Part shown: piece by piece, positions 58,399 through 64,000 of the stretch
How the letters are laid out: each line of letters opens with the position of its first letter
How positions within the stretch are numbered: the stretch's first letter is position 1
Made by a program: the position numbers and the translations under genes
Assembly: GCA_003117195.1 (NCBI GenBank)
Contig: BDSI01000004.1
Span: 987,290 to 1,051,289 of the forward strand
DNA: 64,000 nucleotides
Source of the DNA: Eudorina sp. 2006-703-Eu-15
Lineage: Eukaryota; Chlorophyta; Chlorophyceae; Chlamydomonadales; Volvocaceae
Direction of reading: 5' to 3'
The notes under the pieces: model-generated
The model's input: only the letters and a program-made list of their open reading frames with translations
The model's database searches: none
What the model was told of the DNA's origin: nothing

Positions 58399-58893
58399 AT
58401 GCCGTACCTCCAGCAGACCTCGCCGGCGGATGGGTTGCTGGTCGCGGGGCAGCTACCGCCCAACGTGTTGGTGGATACCGGCAGCGCACTGGTCATCCTT
58501 GCCAAGCGCTTCGCTGATCAGCTCGCGCTGCGGTACGCGCCTGCAGACAACATCGTCGTCACCACCGCTGCCGGACGTTCGCAACTACTCGGCATCTCGA
58601 AGCCCGGCGTCGTACTCACGTACGGCGCCGAAGCCTGCAGTGTCACCCTGCCTGTGCTCATCGTCGCCGACACGGGGGCGGAGGCGTACGACGTGCTCTT
58701 GGGCATGCGTGCCCTGCTTGCGCTGCAGTGCTGCTTGGATCTGGAGGAGGGCAATGAGCACCTGCAGCTGCGGCCCAAAGGCCGCGACCGCCTGCGGCTG
58801 CCTGTGGTGGTGCGCTGGCCTGTGCTGGCTGCACCTGCATCCGAGTCGTCTACGTCGCCGCCCCCGCTCGACGGGGGCGGCCTGTCGCCATGA
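58399..58893 (+). CDS. Gypsy aspartic protease domain
   Basis: LLVAGQLPPNVLVDTGSALV carries the catalytic D-T/S-G triad (Asp at about 58474); downstream IVADTGAEAYDVLLGMRALL is the usual hydrophobic-Gly flap-side strand. It ends in TGA that overlaps the ATG of the RT frame (ATGA at 58890-58893). Confidence 0.8.
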   Translation: MPYLQQTSPADGLLVAGQLPPNVLVDTGSALVILAKRFADQLALRYAPADNIVVTTAAGRSQLLGISKPGVVLTYGAEACSVTLPVLIVADTGAEAYDVLLGMRALLALQCCLDLEEGNEHLQLRPKGRDRLRLPVVVRWPVLAAPASESSTSPPPLDGGGLSP

Positions 58894-59857
58894 GTGCCCC
58901 CGCCCTTGCGGCGGGGCGCCACGGCCTCGCCGCATACCCACCCCCGCTGGTGGATGACAGTGACAGTGACTACGACGACGATGACGATGGATTCCTCAAG
59001 CCGGCTGACTTCACCCCGGAGGGCAAGCGCAAGCTGCCTGCGGAGGCGCGCTACACCGTGACTGATGGCAAATGGTTGCTCTGTCAGCGACCAGACATGC
59101 CCCCGGAGCTCGCGGCCCGCTTCGAGGCGTTGGTGGACCGCTACGGCGACGTCTTCGCCTGCAGCATGGGCGACCTTGGCGAGTACCGCGGTGAGGCGGG
59201 CCCAGCCCGCATTGACCTCGCGCATGAACGGCCCATCTACCAGCGGCCCTGCACACATAGCCCCGAGGAGTACGCCGCCATGGATGCAGCCTGCCAGGAG
59301 CTGCTTGCCGCTGGTATCATCGAGGACAGCCGTTCCAGCAGCTACGCCATGAACTCAACGCTGCCGCCCAAACGAGCTGCTGATGGCACCTGGACGCAGC
59401 GCCGCTTCTGTCAGGACGCCCGGGATCTCAACAGCGCGACGCTGCCCGACCTGTACCTGTCGCCGGTACCCGAGCAGCTGTTCCAACTGGTCGGCGACGC
59501 GCAGTGGCTCACCAAGATGGACTGCCGGGCCGCCTTCCTGCAGATACCCCTGGCGCCAGAGCACCGGGAGCGCACTAGCTTCTGGTGGCGCCGGCGGTTG
59601 ATGCAGTACAAGCGGCTCGTGTACGGCCTGCGGAACGCCACCGCTCATTTCCAGCGGGTGATGGATCACGCCATTCGAAAGCACGGCCTCGAGCAGTTTG
59701 TCGCCTGCTACGTCGACGACCTACTCGTCTTCAGCCGCACGGCGGAGGAGCATCTGGAGCACCTGGAGCGGGTGTTCGCCATGCTGCGGGACATCAACAT
59801 CAAGCTGCATCCGGAGAAGACCCTGGTGGCGGGTGACTCGGTGGAGTTCCTGGGTTC
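58890..59857 (+). CDS. Gypsy reverse transcriptase domain
   Basis: Starts MSAPALAAGRHGLAAYPP. After an acidic Asp run it shows the Ty3/gypsy RT blocks: PIYQRPCTHSPEEYAAMD, RRFCQDARDLNSATLPD, WLTKMDCRAAFLQIPLAPEH, YKRLVYGLRNATAHFQRVMD and the catalytic YVDDLLVFS (59709-59735), then INIKLHPEKTLV and VEFLG. The frame is lost at about 59850, where GGTTCATGG lacks a T that would continue into the next segment. Confidence 0.9.
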
Positions 59858-61140
59858 ATGGTGTCGGCGCGGGGCCTGTCTCCGACACGGGCCAAGGTGG
59901 AGGCGCTTTTGGCGCTGGAGCCGCCGACATCATCTGCCGGCGTACGGCGGCTGCTGGGCATGTTCTCGTACTACCGGGGGCTGGTTCCGCACTTCGCCCA
60001 CATCACTGCGCCGCTCAACGCTCTCACCAGCACCAAGTACGTCTGGCAGGCGGATTCGTGGGGGCCCGAACAACAGGCGGCACTGGACGAACTGAAGCGG
60101 ATCTACACGGAAATGGACGGCCCCGTGCTACGCCGGGTCCAGCCGGAGCGGCCGCTCATCCTGCATACGGACTTCTCGGGCGTGGGCATCAGCGGAATCT
60201 TGGGGCAGCTGGACGACGATGGGCGTGAGTACCTCTGCGCGGCCGTCTCCCGTTCGCTCAACGTGCACGAGCGGCGGTACGACAGCTACAAAGGGGAGCT
60301 CTTGGCGGTGGTCTGGGCCTGCAGGATGTTCTACCCCTACCTCGCCACGCGCCACTTCACCGTCGTCACTGATCATGCGCCGCTCTTATGGCTGATGTCG
60401 CAGCAGAATAGCCTGCCGGCGCAATATGCCCGGTGGGCTCTGCAGCTGCAGGCGTTTGCCTTCGACGTGGTGCATCGACCAGGCAAGCTGCACCAGAATG
60501 CGGACGCTCTCAGCCGGCATCCGCGGGACACGGCCTTTGATGGGTCAGGCGCAAGGGTGGATGAGGAGGATGACCCGCTACGGCCGCCGCCCACGCTAGT
60601 GCAGTATCCGGGAGTCAGCTGGCCGCTGTATGCGTACTCACGGGCGCCGGCCGCCACCTCGGCGCCGGCTCACCTTGTGCAGTACCTAACAGCGGCCGCC
60701 GTCTGCTCGGTTGCGCTCGGGGAGCGTTTTTCGCGTATCAAGGAATTGACGGATCCGGCCGGTGGGCTGGCCGCCGCCGCTGAGGCGGTTGGCCCGCTCG
60801 CTGGCCTCACTCACTTAGCTGGCCCGGTCCCCGTTGCACGTGCCGCGTACTGGTGCGTGCATGCGGTGTGTGCCGTGGCCAGCACGGGGCTGCCTGTCAC
60901 GGCGGCCTCGGAGCTGGAGATGGACGACGAGCTGGAGACCCTGGCGGCGGGGCAACTCGCCGCCGGGGGCTGGAGGCCTCGGCGGGGGGGCAACCCCTCG
61001 CCGGGAGACCGGCGTCTGGCGGTCCCTCAGGGCCGCCGGTCGCCGGTGCAGACGCACTACAACAAGCCGTGCTCCTACTTCGCACGGAGGCCGCAGCCTT
61101 GCGACGGTTGCGGCCTGTGCCGGCGCTGCCATTGCGCCTG
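59858..61140 (+). CDS. Gypsy RT connection and RNase H domain
   Basis: VSARGLSPTRAKVEALL and GVRRLLGMFSYYRGLVPHFA are the RT connection. RNase H follows: PLILHTDFSGVGISGILGQL, YKGELLAVVWACRMFYPYL, VVTDHAPLLWLMSQQNS and HRPGKLHQNADALSRHP. After it, a spacer has a cysteine-rich cluster, CSYFARRPQPCDGCGLCRRC, before the frame changes near 61140. Catalytic Asp/Glu/Asp residues are present, so this part could have been active. Confidence 0.85.
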
Positions 61141-62150
61141 CGGGCTGGGACTGGGGAGGTTTTGGGAATCAACACAGCACTGGTGCAGCACGTCTTGTTC
61201 CCGGCAGCAGTAGGGGGTGAGGGGATATCAGTTTTGGAGCTGCCGGGTGGCCTTGCCTCTGGCCTTCTCGCGTGCTTGGGTTCGGGATTTAGGGTTCAAC
61301 GCTACGTGCACCTGTCATGTGACGCCCGTGAGCGGCGCGCAGTTGCCCAGCTGGTGCCCATCTGGGCTCTTCACTTCGCAGGCCAGCTAACGGCAGGTGC
61401 CTGGGACGCTACATTCGTCCCCGAGTTCGGCACTACAGCAGAACTGCTACATTGGGCAGCCTCGGTGGCAACAGTCGAGGCGATGGGCTTAGGGGATGAG
61501 TCCGTCTGGTTAGTCGTAGGCAGCTGGGCGGGGAACAGCGACTGGAGCACTGATCAGATAGTGGGGTTCTTAGGGGGTTTGCAATCATATCGCAGAGAGC
61601 GGCGCCTCGCGCCGCCGGCCTTCCTGCTGGAGGGTCCATCCGTCAACATCGACGCGGTGCCGGACGGGGCGTGGCCCTTGGGCCTGCCTTCGTGCCTGGA
61701 CGCCGCCGTCACTGGCGCGGCGGTTCATCGGTTGAGCTGTCTCTACACCAACGTCGCCAACGCGGTGCACCTGCAGCACTGTATCAAGCAATGGCGGCCG
61801 CCCGACGGCCGCACCTTGGCCGAGCTGCTGCCCGCCGGGCGCAAGCCCGCGGCAGCTAGCACGGTGCTGGCCCCGCCGTATGCGGCTGTTGATGTGCCTG
61901 GTTGGCCTTGGGTGGCTCTGCCGCCGCCGTCGGTCACCGGCACGCCGCTGCGGACGGGGTCCGATCGCGCGCCCGCCCGAGTCGCTGCCGCCGATTACTC
62001 GGCGGCGGCTGGCTTCTGGCTGCGGACCGCGCGACACCTCACACTGGAGCTGGAGCTGGAGCTGCTGGAGCGGTCGTCGCCGCCGCCGGTCTTCCAGGTT
62101 GCTCTCTCCCTCTGCATGGCGCTTCATCGCGCTTTTATCACTCCACATGA
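61141..62150 (+). pseudogene. Cytosine-C5 DNA methyltransferase-like domain within gypsy pol, catalytically degenerate
   Basis: In a different frame from RNase H: GISVLELPGGLASGLLACLG followed by VQRYVHLSCDARERRAVAQL resembles motifs I-II (AdoMet loop and acidic strand) of DNMT-type enzymes. VWLVVGSWAGNSDWS sits where motif IV (PCQ) belongs but has no cysteine. PPAFLLEGPSVN parallels motif VI (ENV) with the Asn lost. SCLDAAVTGAAVHRLSCLYT resembles the following DAxxxGxxxxRxR strand, and a recognition-domain-like stretch to about 62100 follows. Order and spacing support the family; the missing catalytic residues argue against activity. Non-LTR and LTR elements carrying cytosine methyltransferases have been reported in other algae and dinoflagellates. 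It could alternatively be an unrelated Rossmann fold. Confidence 0.5.
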
Positions 62151-62212
62151 CATGCAGTATCCTGCGGCGCGGCAGATCCAATCTGGAGACGCCCGCGCCT
62201 GTGCCTGTCAGC

Positions 62213-63700
62213 ATGGTACAGAGGCCAGCGGGTCCGGCGGCGGCGGCGCCATCGCTTCTGGTGGAGATGGACGACATGCTGACGCCGCTGGCCCGGGCCT
62301 TGCTTGCACAGCGGGCGCCTGGGCTGGCGGCGGTTATGGCCACTGCTGCTGTGGCGGCAGCCGCTGAGGCGCAGGAAAGCGCTTTGGCGGAAGGCCAAGA
62401 CCCTGACGTGTGGCAAGATGCGTCAACGCTGGCGTACCTTCGGGGTGCGTCGGCGGGGGTCACGGTGGAGGAAGGGCAGCCGGCGCGGCGCGTGCTCCGA
62501 CGGGCAGCGCTGTACCGGTGGACGGGGGACCAACTGCTACGGGCCGTCTCGGACGGCTCTACGCGGGTCTGCCCGCCGCCCGGGGACCGGGAGGCTATCG
62601 TGCGTCGTGTGCACTCCGTGGCTCACCTCGGTGTAAGGCGGACTCTGGCGTTGGTGCAGCTGGGCTACTGGTGGTACCGGATGCGTAAAACCGTTCAGCA
62701 GGTCGTCCGCAGCTGCCGGCTGTGTGACATGACCAACAGCGGCGGTACGGCGCGTCCGGCTCAGCTACAGCCGTTGGCGATCAAGGGCATGTTTTACCGC
62801 TGGGGCATCGACCTGGCGGGACCGCTGCCCCCGACGGTGCCGCACGGCTACACCTATGTCATGGTCTGCATCGAGCACTTCACCAAGCACGCGGAGTTCT
62901 TCGCGCTGCGCAGCAAGCAACCTGAGGAGACGTCCCGTGGTCTGTTGGAGCTCATCGCTCGCTTCTCGGCTCCGGCTGAGGTTCTGACGGATCGCGGTGG
63001 CGAATTCCAGGGTGCCTTTCATCAACTTCTTCTGCAATGTTTTGTGGATCATCGCTTCACCTCCGCCGGTCACCCTCAGGCAGACGGGGCGGCTGAGCGG
63101 CTGGTGAGGGTGGTGAAGGCGGCTCTGCGCAAGCACTGCGCGGAGACCCAGCGCTCGGACGACTGGGATCAGCAGCTGCCTTGGCTGGCGCTTGCCTATC
63201 GCTGCTCGCCCCAGGCCTCGACCCGGCTCTCGCCATACGAACTCATGTTCGGCGTGAAACCGGTCGTGCCGCCTGCGGTGCGGGAGCGCGTGGAGGCGCC
63301 GCTGGGGCCGGAAGGGAGGATGACGGTGGAGGCATACGCGGCAGCGCTCCTGGAGCGCGCCGCCCTGCTGTGGCGGCACGCTCCCATCGCCGCGGCGAAT
63401 TTGCTCATCGCGCAGCACCGAGACAGCCGGCGCTACGCCCACGTGAGGTCGGGACAGTACCGGCCGCCCTCGCAGGAGTTCGCTCCCGGGGACTACGTCT
63501 ACGTGAGGCGGCCTGCGGTGAACAACACTCTGCAGGTGCCGGTGTACGATGAAGTGCTGCGGGTAGAGCGGGTTGGGTCAATGGGGGTTGCGGTGTTGAT
63601 CGGGAAGGATGCGCAGAGGATTAGGAGGAGGGTGGAGCAGTTGAGGCCGTGCCACTTGGTGGACCTCGACCCAATCGTCGACCCGCGGCTGCAGCGGCCT
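62213..63700 (+). CDS. Gypsy integrase
   Basis: Frame open from 62213 through the window edge. Zinc-binding N-domain: HSVAHLGVRRTLALVQLGYW then CRLCD (H-x3-H ... C-x2-C). Core: YRWGIDLAGPLPPTVPHGYT, SAPAEVLTDRGGEFQG and SAGHPQADGAAERLVRVVKA give the D, D and E of the DD35E triad; WLALAYRCSPQASTRLSPYE and LMFG follow as usual. The C-terminal part, FAPGDYVYVRRPAVNN and VERVGSMGVAVLIG, is the SH3-like integrase tail. It would insert the cDNA in the nucleus. Confidence 0.88.
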
Positions 63701-63715
63701 GCGGCGGACCTCGCC

Positions 63716-63850
63716 TGTGAGGTCTGCCAATCGCCGCACGATGAGGCGCACATGCTGCTGTGCGACGCTTGCGGGACGGGCTGGCACCTCCAGTGCCTGT
63801 CCCCACCGCTCAGCGCTGTGCCGCCCGGCCAGTGGGTCTGCCCCGAATGC
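63716..63850 (+). CDS. PHD finger at the C-terminus of gypsy pol
   Basis: CEVC ... LLCDACGTGWHLQC ... WVCPEC gives the complete Cys4-His-Cys3 pattern of a PHD zinc finger, in frame with and downstream of integrase. PHD fingers bind histone H3 tails, so it may steer integration to marked chromatin as chromodomains do in other gypsy elements (inference). The frame continues to 64000. Confidence 0.9.
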
Positions 63851-64000
63851 GTCAGGCTGAGGCGCGACGCGCCGGCGGGGCCCGAGATGGCCCTGCCGGA
63901 AGCCGCGGCTGTCCTCTTCCCCAACGCCGCCACGCGGCGTCGGGATGCCGAGGCTGCGGCACTTGACGGGCAACGGGTCAGGCGCCTCGTGTACACGGGC

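Larger units (their letters stand above)
54241..64000 (+). mobile_element. Ty3/gypsy LTR retrotransposon, rearranged, 3' end outside window
   Basis: Plus-strand order: gag N-terminal region, inverted capsid block, gag C-terminal region with Cys/His box, inverted linker block, aspartic protease, reverse transcriptase, RNase H, methyltransferase-like domain, integrase, PHD finger, open to the edge. RT-RNaseH-integrase order defines Ty3/gypsy. No LTR can be identified: the left one would lie beyond the LINE junction and the right one beyond 64000. Several frame changes suggest a non-autonomous copy. Confidence 0.85.

Overview
The window looks like nuclear DNA of a chlamydomonad/volvocine green alga. 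This is inferred from several things: GC-rich, intron-dense genes whose introns start GTGAGG, GTACGG or GTGCGC and end (T)GCAG; proteins swollen by runs of Ala, Gln, Ser and Gly; many CA, TAC and CATT microsatellites; a scavenger-receptor (SRCR) gene; an L1-type LINE; and a Ty3/gypsy element whose pol ends in a PHD finger. Species cannot be fixed from sequence alone. Almost no gene here is a single open frame. The models below were built by joining exons whose phases agree and whose products match known families.

Layout. 1-2290 (-): the 5' part of a tRNase Z gene running off the left edge. 3055-5730 (+): a histone N-terminal acetyltransferase (NAA40/NatD type) with a long Gln/Ser/Gly tail. 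5731-10287: no gene recognised. 10288-16033 (-): an eight-exon zinc-dependent alcohol dehydrogenase (MDR family) with retroposon debris in its introns. 16343-22887 (+), divergent from the ADH across about 310 bp: the most unusual gene, joining a VWA domain like proteasome subunit Rpn10 to a Pru domain like Rpn13. 25325-26088 (-): a small, probably plastid, one-pass membrane protein with a DnaJ-type zinc finger. 28431-34142 (-): a twelve-exon calcineurin-like metallophosphoesterase. 35964-36664 (+): an unassigned reading frame of lower GC. 40975-44730 (-): an SRCR-domain gene. Simple-sequence-rich DNA lies between.

From about 46.8 kb to the right edge the window is mobile DNA: a 5'-truncated LINE tail (+), a near full-length but broken L1-type LINE (-, about 47.34-54.24 kb), a tRNA-headed SINE inserted in that LINE with a 13-bp target-site duplication, and a gypsy element (+, from about 54.24 kb off the right edge). 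The gypsy element has two internal blocks in inverted orientation and a cytosine-methyltransferase-like domain between RNase H and integrase.

The host genes do not form an operon or a single pathway. They are ordinary nuclear housekeeping or stress genes, several as divergent pairs (tRNase Z/NAA40; ADH/Rpn10-Rpn13 fusion). The strongest candidates for new biology are the fused proteasome ubiquitin-receptor-like gene, the methyltransferase-like domain in the retroelement, and a family of short retroposon 3' ends that keep a stem-loop followed by CTGTAAC and a variable microsatellite.
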